Positions 1 to 7,175 of a stretch of DNA of 10,621 nt are shown in pieces. The notes below the pieces were generated by a model. That model searched no databases and was not told the origin of the DNA. It worked only from the letters and a program-made list of their open reading frames with translations. A program made the translations under genes and the position numbers. The stretch comes from Thermoleptolyngbya sp046719575 (lineage in GTDB: Bacteria > Cyanobacteriota > Cyanobacteriia > Elainellales > Elainellaceae). The DNA is taken from positions 1 through 10,621 of the forward strand of contig JBDNCP010000160.1 of the NCBI GenBank assembly GCA_046719575.1, in the 5' to 3' direction. The stretch's first letter is position 1; every line of letters starts with the position of its first letter.

Positions 1-833
1 GCCGCTGCCGCCGCATAGCCAAAATCAAACTGGGCGAAGGCTTCGGTATAGATGTAGTAGACCAGCAGGTTGGTGGTGTTGAGCGGGCCGCCGCCCGTGA
101 TGACGTAGGGCTGCTCGAAACTGCGGAGCGTGAAAATTATCGTCGTGACAATGGCAAAAATCAGCGTGGGCCGCAGTCCGGGTAAGGTAATGTGCCAAAA
201 CTGCTGCCAGTCGTTGGCTCCGTCGAGTTCGGCAGCTTCGTAGCGGCTCTGGGGAATGGTTTGCAGCCCTGCCAAAAAGACGACGAGGTTAAATCCAAGC
301 TGCTTCCAAATGCTGAATAAGATCAGCACGGGCATGGCCCAAGTTGTGCTGCCTAGCCACGGAATTGGCGACAGACCTAGCCAGCCCAGCGCGGCATTCA
401 CCGGCCCGTCGGTTTGAAACAGCCAGCGCCAGCCCAGACCCACGGCCACTAGCGAGGTAATCGAGGGAATAAAGTAAGCCGCTCGCAGCCAGTCCCGAAA
501 TTTCACTGCGCGATTCAGCAATACCGCTAGACCGAGGGGCAAAACCAAGCTGGGCAGCACAGTCGCTAGCGTGAAATAGCCCGTGTTGCCCAGCACTTGC
601 CAGAAATCGGGCGTGGCCAGCAAGCGCTCGTAGTTTCGCAAGCCCACCCACTGCACGCCGCTACGGGTAAAACTGCCTTGAGTAAAGCTGAGATAGGCGA
701 GATAGGCAATTGGGAAAAAGACAAAAACACCCAAAAAGGCTAGCGCTGGGGCGAGAAATAGCCATGCGGCAAGGGTGTCTGGCAAAACCGAAGGGCGATC
801 GCCCACCCCTGGCATGGGGGATTGGGGAGACAT
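1..833 (-). CDS. Sugar ABC transporter permease, MalF/UgpA type (3' end outside the window)
   Basis: This is an integral inner-membrane subunit of a carbohydrate-type ABC importer (binding-protein-dependent permease family). It would pair with a second MalG/UgpE-like permease, an ATPase and a lipoprotein binding protein, none of which is in view. I translated the minus strand from ATG 831-833 and obtained 277 codons without a stop. There is a hydrophobic helix at residues 21-45, further membrane segments near 83-105, 118-138, 166-190 and 222-236, and the EAA loop at about 199-222 (EAAELDGANDW, later ITLPGLRP), which contacts the ATPase. Family members are about 290-300 residues, so only some 15-25 C-terminal residues are missing. 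The start codon overlaps the stop of the upstream hydrolase gene as TAATG, with no clear Shine-Dalgarno of its own, which suggests translational coupling. Substrate cannot be told from sequence; the sugar or glycerol-phosphate class is family knowledge. Confidence 0.9.
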   Translation of the reverse strand, partial: MSPQSPMPGVGDRPSVLPDTLAAWLFLAPALAFLGVFVFFPIAYLAYLSFTQGSFTRSGVQWVGLRNYERLLATPDFWQVLGNTGYFTLATVLPSLVLPLGLAVLLNRAVKFRDWLRAAYFIPSITSLVAVGLGWRWLFQTDGPVNAALGWLGLSPIPWLGSTTWAMPVLILFSIWKQLGFNLVVFLAGLQTIPQSRYEAAELDGANDWQQFWHITLPGLRPTLIFAIVTTIIFTLRSFEQPYVITGGGPLNTTNLLVYYIYTEAFAQFDFGYAAAA

Positions 834-2170
834 TAGAAGCCGTCGTGGTCGATTAAATGCTTCACGATGCCAGAAATTACCTGTTTCACAGCGGGTTCGC
901 TGGCGGTGTAGTTGATCGCCACCGAAATCACATAGCGTTTGCCCTTGATGTTCACGCCAACGGTGGTACCCAGCACGCTGGAGTTTTGCCCCGTTTTTTC
1001 GCCAATCCACACAGCCGGTCGCCGAATGGCTTCGTAGCCCAGTTCCCAGTCATACTGATTGACCAACCCTTCCAAAATTAGCTCAGATCCGGGAACTTCG
1101 TTGTTATAAATGCTCACCATCATGTCGGTGAGTTCGTCCATGTTAATTTCGTTGGGCACACCGCCGACGTTCGCGGTGGGGCTAATAGAGTTGCCCGTAA
1201 GCTTGCTGCTGATGCGGGTGTATTCATAGCCGCGATCGCGCAGGGTTTTTTCGATGCTTTGCCAACCTACGTAGTCGATTAACTGGTTGGTGGCAATATT
1301 GCTGCTGTGCGTGATCATTTGCAGCAGCACTTGGCGGATTGGGTACTCTGTGCCGACCCAGATTTTGGCTGCGTCTTCGGTGTAGTTGCTTCGGTCGATG
1401 AAAATCGGTGTGTTGGGGTCGATCTTTTCGCGGGTCAGCTTTTCCATCGTGGCGATCGCCAGGGGCACTTTGATCAGGCTGGCGGGGCTGGCGGGTGGCT
1501 CTTTGCCCTGATAGCGACGACATTCGCGCTCCAGCGTACACACCGTGACGTGAACTTGGCTGCCCATGCCCGTGCTGTCGGCGATCGCCTTTAGAAAACC
1601 AGAGCGGGCGGTGTCGTATTCATAGGCCACCACACTCAAGATGCCCTCATATTCCTTCAGTTTCTTGGCGGCTTGTTCCCCCACAAAGGAATCGGCGGAC
1701 ACTTCCCGCAGCGAGTCGGTTGCCGATTTCCAAAGTTCGTAGCGCTTGGCGATGGTTGCTTCGGTTTGGTCAGGCTGTTGCTTGAGGGCAACCGCCTGGT
1801 TTGCCGTGCGGATAGCTTGCTCCCAGCTTGCTTTGGAGGCTTCTTCAACACCGATGCGGATTTCGACCGCTTGTAGTTTTTCTAGCAGAGCAGTGTCAGC
1901 GGAAGCGGCTCCGGTTGCCCTGGAAACCAGGGTCGGCGGCTGCCTCTCCAGGTCTTGCTGGAGGCGATCGCGGATTTCGTATAGCTCAGCCAGCGACTTC
2001 GCTTCGGGAATAAGAGATACTCCCTCTCCATAGGAACGCTCCAGCACTGGCGTAAGGGCTGGATAAGAATGCACCAGGACGGCTCCTGCCATCACCCCGA
2101 AGGCGCTAATGGGTGCAACGAGGGCATACCACCACCAGCGATGCGCCACTGATTTCATAACTGCAATCAC
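833..2170 (-). CDS. Membrane-anchored class A beta-lactamase-like serine hydrolase
   Basis: This is a penicillin-recognising serine hydrolase of the class A beta-lactamase fold (Beta-lactamase2-like), probably acting in the periplasm on peptidoglycan or a related substrate. In the 451-codon frame opening at GTG 2186-2188 there is an N-terminal membrane anchor (about 19-41) and a charged, probably coiled-coil region (about 62-185). The hydrolase domain (about 188-450) carries S237-L-I-K240 (SxxK), S295-S-N297 (SxN) and K398-T-G400 (KTG). Spacing matches class A enzymes. The residue at the position of Glu166 is T331, and no omega-loop Glu is visible, so true beta-lactamase activity is doubtful; D-Ala carboxypeptidase-like or non-enzymatic roles are alternatives. 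I chose GTG 2168-2170 because GGAGG lies nine bases upstream; GTG 2188 and ATG 2158 are alternatives. Two cysteines (C217, C223) could form a disulfide. The stop overlaps the start of the downstream ABC permease. Confidence 0.85.
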   Translation of the reverse strand: MIAVMKSVAHRWWWYALVAPISAFGVMAGAVLVHSYPALTPVLERSYGEGVSLIPEAKSLAELYEIRDRLQQDLERQPPTLVSRATGAASADTALLEKLQAVEIRIGVEEASKASWEQAIRTANQAVALKQQPDQTEATIAKRYELWKSATDSLREVSADSFVGEQAAKKLKEYEGILSVVAYEYDTARSGFLKAIADSTGMGSQVHVTVCTLERECRRYQGKEPPASPASLIKVPLAIATMEKLTREKIDPNTPIFIDRSNYTEDAAKIWVGTEYPIRQVLLQMITHSSNIATNQLIDYVGWQSIEKTLRDRGYEYTRISSKLTGNSISPTANVGGVPNEINMDELTDMMVSIYNNEVPGSELILEGLVNQYDWELGYEAIRRPAVWIGEKTGQNSSVLGTTVGVNIKGKRYVISVAINYTASEPAVKQVISGIVKHLIDHDGF

Positions 2171-2360
2171 AGACTCACCCCTCCCCACAGAAGACCAGAT
2201 GCGTGTTTAATGTGCGACCCTGAGGTTTGACCTTAGACCAGTGCAACCCTGCAACTGAACTTCATCAAGGTTAAATAATAAAACCATTCTTCATAATTAA
2301 ATGGTGCAATGTGACGCAATCTGGTGAGAAGTTATGGCGGAAAGCTACGGCAAAGAGCTA

Positions 2361-2514
2361 AGAAGCTGTTTGAAAAGTCCTGCTTTGAGCGAGTTTGGCG
2401 ACTAAAGTCGCTACTACAAGCGCAGAAACACCGAGAAACCTCCCTAATTTATTTAGGTTCCTTGAGGTTCGTAGTGATGGTTTTAACCATCTTTACCCTT
2501 TTCAAACACTCTCT
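2361..2514. repeat. MITE-like nested fold-back element, about 154 bp
   Basis: Imperfect terminal inverted repeats lie at 2361-2377 and 2498-2514 (14 of 17 bases match); the inner 11 bases TGTTTGAAAAG / CTTTTCAAACA are perfect. Inside are three smaller hairpins placed almost symmetrically. They are GCGACT-AA-AGTCGC (2398-2411), a central arm with AACCTC/GAGGTT (2437-2442, 2464-2469) enclosing CCTAA/TTAGG (2443-2447, 2453-2457), and GATGGTT-TT-AACCATC (2476-2491). The element is bracketed by a short direct repeat CTAAGA (2358-2363 and 2513-2518) and an outer ten-base direct repeat CAAAGAGCTA (2351-2360 and 2519-2528), either of which could be a target-site duplication. It has no coding capacity. 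A MITE mobilised by a transposase elsewhere is the simplest reading; a decayed IS end pair is the alternative. Confidence 0.5.
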
Positions 2515-2812
2515 AAGACAAAGAGCTATAGCAGGAGAGAGTGTCTACGACTTCGCATACAGCTTCGCAGTCTGACTGCCAAACCAGTTCAAGTATATGG
2601 CTTGCTGATTAAACCGGAACGCTTCGATAGATAGACCTTGGGGCATCTGGAGATAGAGGATATGGACCCGCTTGGGGGCAGGGTGGTGCAGTTTGGCGGG
2701 GGCGATCGCCAAAAAGCGTCTGGAAATCGTCTAGAGTGAGGGTTGGAGGTTTTTTGCCATCTGCTCCGATTGCAGTCTACGCATCGCGTTCTAGTTTCAT
2801 TTTGAGGTTCTC

Positions 2813-2824
2813 AGAGGTTCTCTA
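2813..2824 (+). promoter_or_regulatory. gatA ribosome-binding site within a short tandem repeat
   Basis: AGAGG at 2813-2817 sits seven bases before ATG 2825, a good Shine-Dalgarno position that fixes the gatA start. It lies in a near-tandem duplication: GAGGTTCTCA at 2804-2813 is followed directly by GAGGTTCTC at 2814-2822, so two GAGG cores precede the gene. Confidence 0.6.
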
Positions 2825-4282
2825 ATGGCATCCATCTGTGAGTTGCACCAACAGCTCGTCCGCAAAGAGCGCTCGGCCGTCGAAATTGCCACCGAAGCCC
2901 TGGAGCGGGTTCAAGCCCTAGAACCCAAGCTGCACAGTTTTATCAGCGTGACGGCCGATCGGGCGATCGCCCAGGCACAGCAGGTGGATGCCAAAATCGC
3001 GGCGGGTGAGGAAATCGGGCCGCTGGCGGGGATTCCCATCGGCATCAAAGACAACCTGTGTACGAAGGGCATCCGCACCACCTGCGGCTCCCGTATTCTG
3101 GAAAACTTTGTGCCACCATATGAATCCACCGTGACGCAGCGCTTGTTTGACGCGGGCGCGGTGATGGTGGGCAAGACAAATATGGACGAGTTTGCAATGG
3201 GCAGTTCGACGGAAACCTCTGCCTATCAGGTGACGGCAAACCCGTGGGACTTGCAGCGAGTGCCCGGTGGCTCCTCTGGCGGGTCGGCGGCGGCCGTGGC
3301 AGCGGGTCAGTGTGTCGTGGCGCTGGGGTCAGACACGGGGGGTTCGATTCGTCAGCCAGCCTCGCTCTGCGGCGTGGTGGGCATGAAGCCCACCTACGGA
3401 CTGGTGTCGCGCTATGGGCTGGTGGCCTATGCGTCTTCGCTGGATCAGATTGGCCCCTTTGCCCGCACGGTAGAAGACGCGGCGATCTTGCTGAGGGCGA
3501 TCGCCGGATATGACCCGCAAGACTCCACCAGCCTCAAGGTCGAAATCCCCGACTATGCCGCCGCCCTCAAGCCCGACTTCAAACCACGCGGCAAGCTGCG
3601 GATTGGCGTAATCCAAGAAACCTTTGGCGAAGGGCTGGATTCCGTTGTTGAAGCGGCCGTCACCAAAGCAGTCGAAACATTGCAGGAACTCGGAGCCGAA
3701 ATCCAGGTGATCAACTGTCCCCAGTTTCGCTATGGGCTGCCCACCTACTACATCATCGCCCCATCGGAAGCCTCGGCCAACCTGGCCCGCTACGACGGCG
3801 TAAAGTACGGCTTCCGCGCTGAAGACCCTGAAAACCTGCTGGATATGTACGCCAAGACCCGCGCCCAGGGCTTTGGTGCAGAAGTCAAGCGGCGCATCAT
3901 GATTGGCACCTACGCCCTCTCAGCGGGCTACTACGATGCCTATTATCTCAAGGCGCAAAAGGTGCGGACGCTGATCAAGCAGGACTTTGAACAGGCCTTT
4001 CAAAAAGTAGACGTGCTGGTGTGTCCTACGTCGCCAACAACCGCCTTCAAAGCGGGCGAAAAGACCGACGACCCGCTCAGCATGTATCTCTCCGACCTGA
4101 TGACCATTCCGGTAAATCTGGCCGGATTGCCCGCCCTCAGCCTGCCCTGTGGGTTCGACGAACAGGGCTTGCCGATTGGTCTACAAATGATCGGCAATGT
4201 GCTACGAGAGGACATGCTGCTGAGCGTGGCCCATGCCTACGAGCAGGCGACAGAGTGGCACAAGAGAGCGCCTGTGCTTTAA
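2825..4282 (+). CDS. gatA: Asp/Glu-tRNA amidotransferase subunit A
   Basis: GatA is the amidase subunit of the cytoplasmic GatCAB complex. It releases ammonia from glutamine and passes it to GatB, which converts Glu-tRNA(Gln) to Gln-tRNA(Gln) (and Asp-tRNA(Asn) where needed); cyanobacteria depend on this route for Gln-tRNA. The 485-residue product is full length for the family. The amidase Lys-cisSer-Ser triad is visible: K75 in GIKDN, S150 in the GGSSGGSAAAVAAG signature, and nucleophile S174 in GSDTGGSIRQPA, with the 24-residue spacing seen in characterised GatA. The C-terminal LPALSLPCG and GLPIGLQMIG segments are also typical. The start is ATG 2825 with AGAGG seven bases upstream. gatB and gatC are not adjacent, as is usual in cyanobacteria. 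The gene runs towards a minus-strand transporter gene 56 bases beyond its stop, and I see no convincing terminator between them. Confidence 0.97.
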   Translation: MASICELHQQLVRKERSAVEIATEALERVQALEPKLHSFISVTADRAIAQAQQVDAKIAAGEEIGPLAGIPIGIKDNLCTKGIRTTCGSRILENFVPPYESTVTQRLFDAGAVMVGKTNMDEFAMGSSTETSAYQVTANPWDLQRVPGGSSGGSAAAVAAGQCVVALGSDTGGSIRQPASLCGVVGMKPTYGLVSRYGLVAYASSLDQIGPFARTVEDAAILLRAIAGYDPQDSTSLKVEIPDYAAALKPDFKPRGKLRIGVIQETFGEGLDSVVEAAVTKAVETLQELGAEIQVINCPQFRYGLPTYYIIAPSEASANLARYDGVKYGFRAEDPENLLDMYAKTRAQGFGAEVKRRIMIGTYALSAGYYDAYYLKAQKVRTLIKQDFEQAFQKVDVLVCPTSPTTAFKAGEKTDDPLSMYLSDLMTIPVNLAGLPALSLPCGFDEQGLPIGLQMIGNVLREDMLLSVAHAYEQATEWHKRAPVL

Positions 4283-4338
4283 GAGGCAGGGCTGTGGCAT
4301 CAATTCTCGATTTTGGGTTTGCGATTTTGGATAGTCAG

Positions 4339-5577
4339 TCAAGCCTGCCAGAGAACCCATGCAGTGGCGATCGCCAGCGTAGCCAGCGTGAGCGGTAGCC
4401 CAAACCGCAGGTGCGTCCAGAAAGAGAGCGGAAAGCCCTGACTGGCGGCGGCTTCGGCAGTGATCAGGTTGGCCACGGCCCCAAACAGTGTCAGGTTGCC
4501 TGCCAGCGTAGAGCTAACCGCCAGCAGCAGCCAAGCCTGCGTAGCTCCACGATCGATCAGCGATTGCAGCAACAGCACCGCAGGCACATTGGAGATCAGA
4601 TTGGACAAAAGGGTAGTAACACTGACCAGCCCCACCGGATTTGCGATCCACGGCAGCAGTGCCGACAGCAGGTTGAAAGATTGCAGGCTGCGTGTCAGCA
4701 CAAACAGCCCCGAAAACAGCACCAGCAGCCCCCAGTCCACATCCTGCAACACGCGCTGGGGCTTGATGCGGCGCGTGATTAGCAGCACGCCCGCTGCTAT
4801 TAGGGCTGACTCCGCTAGCGGCAGACCAACGGCGAAAGCCACCAGCATCACACTGCTCACCACCAGCGTTTTTCGCAGCAGCGGGCGATAGATGCGTGGG
4901 CGAAAGGTGGGCACGTAGGGCCGTGGCTTTAGCGATCGCACGTCGGGATACATCCACCCCAGCAGCCCGATTTGCAGCAGCAGCCCCATCAGGGCGATCG
5001 GGATCATCACCCGCGCAAACTCGGCATAGGCAATGCCCGAAAAGGAGCCGACCAAAATATTCTGCGGGTTGCCGTTGAGCGTGGCAACGGAGCCGATGTT
5101 GGTGGCGGCCGCCAGCGCCAGCAGGTAGGGAACTGGATTGAGTGACAGGGCTTGGGCCAAGCTGAGGGTAAGCGGCGTAAACACAAGGGCGATCGTGTCA
5201 TTGAGGAACACCGCCGACAGTGCCCCGCTGCCCAGCGTCAGCGCCACCAGCAGCCCAAAGGGGCTACTCGTCAGGCGGATGAGATACAACAGCGCCAGTT
5301 GAAAAAATCCGGCATAGCTGAGGTAGGCGTTGACGATCATCGTGCTGAGCAGAAACACGATGGTTGTTGGGTCGATGGCCTGCCACGCTTCCTTCAGCGA
5401 CAACGTGCCCAGGGCAATGAGCGCTGCGATTCCGGCGATCGCCATCGTGGCCCGGTTCATCCGCAGCCCTGGCACCGACCCCAGTGCCAATCCCACATAG
5501 GTCAGCCCGATCACCGCAGCCTGGGCTATGGGAACCCAATGGGCGAGGGCGCGAAACTCGATGCCAAGATACAGCAC
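4339..5577 (-). CDS. ArsB/CitM-superfamily membrane transporter (SLC13-like permease)
   Basis: This is a polytopic inner-membrane protein of the ion transporter superfamily that includes ArsB, NhaD and CitMHS/DASS carriers. The frame is almost entirely hydrophobic helices. Conserved family patterns are present, numbered from the proposed start: LNDTIAL at about 126-132, NIGSVATLNGNPQN at 160-173, SNLISNVP at 325-332 and AGNLTLFGAVANL near 359-371. These form the two inverted-repeat asparagine-rich substrate/ion sites. The substrate is unknown; anion, dicarboxylate or arsenite export are all possible. The open frame extends to 5694, but its first 28 or so codons are the antisense of a tRNA-Lys gene, so they cannot be a natural N-terminus. 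GTG 5575-5577 is the best remaining start (412 residues), though its Shine-Dalgarno is weak; GTG 5512-5514 is another option. It is convergent with gatA and stands alone. Confidence 0.85.
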   Translation of the reverse strand: MLYLGIEFRALAHWVPIAQAAVIGLTYVGLALGSVPGLRMNRATMAIAGIAALIALGTLSLKEAWQAIDPTTIVFLLSTMIVNAYLSYAGFFQLALLYLIRLTSSPFGLLVALTLGSGALSAVFLNDTIALVFTPLTLSLAQALSLNPVPYLLALAAATNIGSVATLNGNPQNILVGSFSGIAYAEFARVMIPIALMGLLLQIGLLGWMYPDVRSLKPRPYVPTFRPRIYRPLLRKTLVVSSVMLVAFAVGLPLAESALIAAGVLLITRRIKPQRVLQDVDWGLLVLFSGLFVLTRSLQSFNLLSALLPWIANPVGLVSVTTLLSNLISNVPAVLLLQSLIDRGATQAWLLLAVSSTLAGNLTLFGAVANLITAEAAASQGFPLSFWTHLRFGLPLTLATLAIATAWVLWQA

Positions 5578-5581
5578 TGGT

Positions 5582-5610
5582 TTGGATGCCCAAAATTCAG
5601 GTGATACAAT
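5582..5610 (+). promoter_or_regulatory. Sigma70-type promoter of tRNA-Lys
   Basis: A -35 box TTGGAT (5582-5587) and a -10 box TACAAT (5605-5610) are separated by 17 bases, with a TGn extension before the -10 box. Transcription would begin near 5617, about five bases before the tRNA. The boxes lie within the 5' region of the opposing transporter gene, four bases outside its proposed start. Confidence 0.65.
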
Positions 5611-5621
5611 GGTATATCTCA

Positions 5622-5693
5622 GGGTGACTAGCGCAACGGTAGCGCATCGGACTCTTAATCCGCTGGTTCTGGGTTCGAATCCCAGGTCACCCA
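5622..5693 (+). tRNA. tRNA-Lys (anticodon CTT)
   Basis: A complete 72-base cloverleaf can be folded by eye. The acceptor stem GGGTGAC/GTCACCC is perfect. The D stem is GCGC/GCGC around AACGGTA, the anticodon arm is TCGGA-CTCTTAA-TCCGC (outermost T-C pair unmatched), and the T arm is CTGGG-TTCGAAT-CCCAG; the discriminator base is A at 5693. Anticodon CTT is at 5654-5656, reading AAG lysine codons. CCA is not encoded. The gene has its own promoter at 5582-5610. Confidence 0.96.
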
Positions 5694-5762
5694 TTCTAGG
5701 GGCAAGTTTTGAGCATCGGGGGGTCAGGCAGCTCTCGCGTCAAGGCGTTAAGTTTGGCAATT

Positions 5763-7154
5763 TCATCGTGTGGCCACCCCATCGGCGCGAGCGGCCCGCT
5801 GCACGGCAGCGGAAACGGCTGTCGCCACGCGCTCGTCAAACACCGACGGCACGATGTATTCGCGGTTTAGGTCGGCGGCGGTGATCAGAGAGGCGATCGC
5901 CCCTGCCGCTTCCAGAAACATACTGGTGGTCATGGTCTTTGCGCCGCAGTCCAGCGCCCCGCGAAAGATGCCCGGAAACGCCAGCACATTGTTGATCTGG
6001 TTGGGATAGTCGCTGCGTCCCGTTGCCATCACGGCCACGTCGTCGGTCACCAGTTCTGGCTGAATTTCGGGAATCGGGTTCGCCATTGCAAACACGATCG
6101 GGTCTTTCGCCATCGACTTCACCATGTCCACCGTCACCACGCCCGGTGCGCTCACGCCCATAAACACATCTGCGCCCGCCATTGCATCTGCCAGGGAACC
6201 GCTCTGGTCTACGGCAAATTCTTTCTTCTGATCCGTCAGGTCGCTGCGGCTGTGGCTGAGGATGCCCCGCGAATCACAGATGACAATGTTGGTGGCTCCG
6301 GCTTTTTGCAATAAACGGGCGATCGCCAATCCCGCCGCCCCCGCGCCGTTGATCACGATCTGCACCGACTCCATCGACTTGTTGACCAACTTCAGCGCGT
6401 TATAGAGCGCCGCCAGCGAGACGATTGCTGTGCCGTGCTGGTCGTCGTGAAAGATGGGAATATCCAGTTCTCGCTGGAGCCGTGCCTCGATCTCAAAGCA
6501 GCGGGGGGCGCTGATGTCTTCCAGGTTCACGCCGCCAAACACGGGCGCAATGTTCTTCACCGTTTGCACGATTTCGTCGGTGTTCTGGGTGGCGAGGCAA
6601 ATCGGAAACGCATCAATGCCGCCAAACTCCTTAAACAGCATGGCTTTGCCCTCCATCACGGGCAGCGCTCCGGCAGGTCCCAGGTTGCCCAGTCCCAGCA
6701 CGGCGCTGCCGTCGGTGACGATCGCCACGGTGTTGCTCTTGATCGTCAGGGAATAGACCTTGGCGGGATCTTCGGCGATCGCCGTGCAGATGCGCCCTAC
6801 CCCCGGTGTGTAGGCCATCGCCAAATCGCTCTGGTTTTTTAGAGAAATCTTGCTCTGGACGCTGATTTTGCCGCCCCGGTGCAGGTTAAACGTGCGATCC
6901 GACACGTTCAGCACCTTGATATGCTCCAGCCCCTTGAGCGCGGTGACAATTGCCTCGGCATGTTCCACACTCGATGCTTCAATCGTGATGTCGCGGATGA
7001 TGGTCTTCAGCGTCCGCTCGATCACCTCGATCTGGTCAATATTCCCGCCGGCCTCGCCAATGGCCATGGTGACGTAGGCCAGCATCCCCGCCTGATTGGG
7101 CAACTGCACGCGCACCATGAGGCTGAAGCTGGGATTGGGAGTGAGGCTGACCAT
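5763..7154 (-). CDS. NAD(P)-dependent malic enzyme with N-terminal ACT domain
   Basis: A cytoplasmic enzyme that oxidatively decarboxylates malate to pyruvate and CO2 with NAD(P). The 463-residue product starts with an ACT domain (about 9-85, from FSLMVRVQLPNQAGMLAYVT), a small-molecule-sensing module that suggests allosteric control. The catalytic part follows, with Y115 in AYTPGVG, K170 in VMEGKAML, metal-binding E212-D213 in NLEDISAPRCFEIE and D237-D238 in the malic-enzyme signature FHDDQHGTA. The nucleotide fold has INGAGAAGLA (G270, G272, G275) followed by D294 at the end of the second strand. Late motifs MANPIPEI and GRSDYPNQINN are present. Cofactor preference cannot be settled from these residues. 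The start is ATG 7152-7154 with a modest GAGA seven bases upstream. A truncated SulP gene lies upstream on the same strand, 21 bases away; otherwise the gene appears monocistronic. Confidence 0.95.
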   Translation of the reverse strand: MVSLTPNPSFSLMVRVQLPNQAGMLAYVTMAIGEAGGNIDQIEVIERTLKTIIRDITIEASSVEHAEAIVTALKGLEHIKVLNVSDRTFNLHRGGKISVQSKISLKNQSDLAMAYTPGVGRICTAIAEDPAKVYSLTIKSNTVAIVTDGSAVLGLGNLGPAGALPVMEGKAMLFKEFGGIDAFPICLATQNTDEIVQTVKNIAPVFGGVNLEDISAPRCFEIEARLQRELDIPIFHDDQHGTAIVSLAALYNALKLVNKSMESVQIVINGAGAAGLAIARLLQKAGATNIVICDSRGILSHSRSDLTDQKKEFAVDQSGSLADAMAGADVFMGVSAPGVVTVDMVKSMAKDPIVFAMANPIPEIQPELVTDDVAVMATGRSDYPNQINNVLAFPGIFRGALDCGAKTMTTSMFLEAAGAIASLITAADLNREYIVPSVFDERVATAVSAAVQRAARADGVATR

Positions 7155-7175
7155 AGGATTCTCGATGTTAGATTT

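Larger units (their letters stand above)
2171..2824. other. Gene-free region between the divergent hydrolase gene and gatA
   Basis: Roughly 650 bases carry no protein that looks real. The hydrolase side (2171-2320) is AT-rich, with a 7-bp-stem hairpin at 2220-2236 (one G-T pair) and an inverted repeat ACCATT/AATGGT at 2283-2288 and 2300-2305, either of which could be a regulatory site for the minus-strand gene. A fold-back element fills 2361-2514 (separate entry). Beyond it lie a 13-bp near-perfect palindrome GCAGTCTGACTGC (2567-2579), one HIP1 site near 2702, and the gatA leader. Both promoters must be here, but I see no box pair good enough to assign. Two plus-strand open frames (2324-2575 and 2395-2634) run through the repeat and are judged spurious. 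Confidence 0.6.

Noticed and set aside
289..651. Minus-strand 120-codon open frame at the window start
   Set aside because: It overlaps the ABC permease in another frame; the permease frame has the EAA motif and membrane helices, and this one has no family character.
833..2170. Antibiotic-resistance beta-lactamase
   Set aside because: The expected Glu166 equivalent is absent, and the protein has a membrane anchor and coiled-coil; a wall-related hydrolase is more likely.
2324..2634. Two overlapping plus-strand open frames (83 and 79 codons) upstream of gatA
   Set aside because: Both run through the fold-back repeat element, have no recognisable domain, and their composition follows the repeat.
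4286..4349. GGCAGGGCT / AAGCCTGCC as a bidirectional terminator between gatA and the transporter
   Set aside because: The match is imperfect, the loop would be about 46 bases, there is no T-run, and the right arm lies inside the transporter coding end.
5578..5694. N-terminal extension of the transporter up to ATG 5694
   Set aside because: It translates the antisense of tRNA-Lys and its promoter; a natural N-terminus there is very unlikely.
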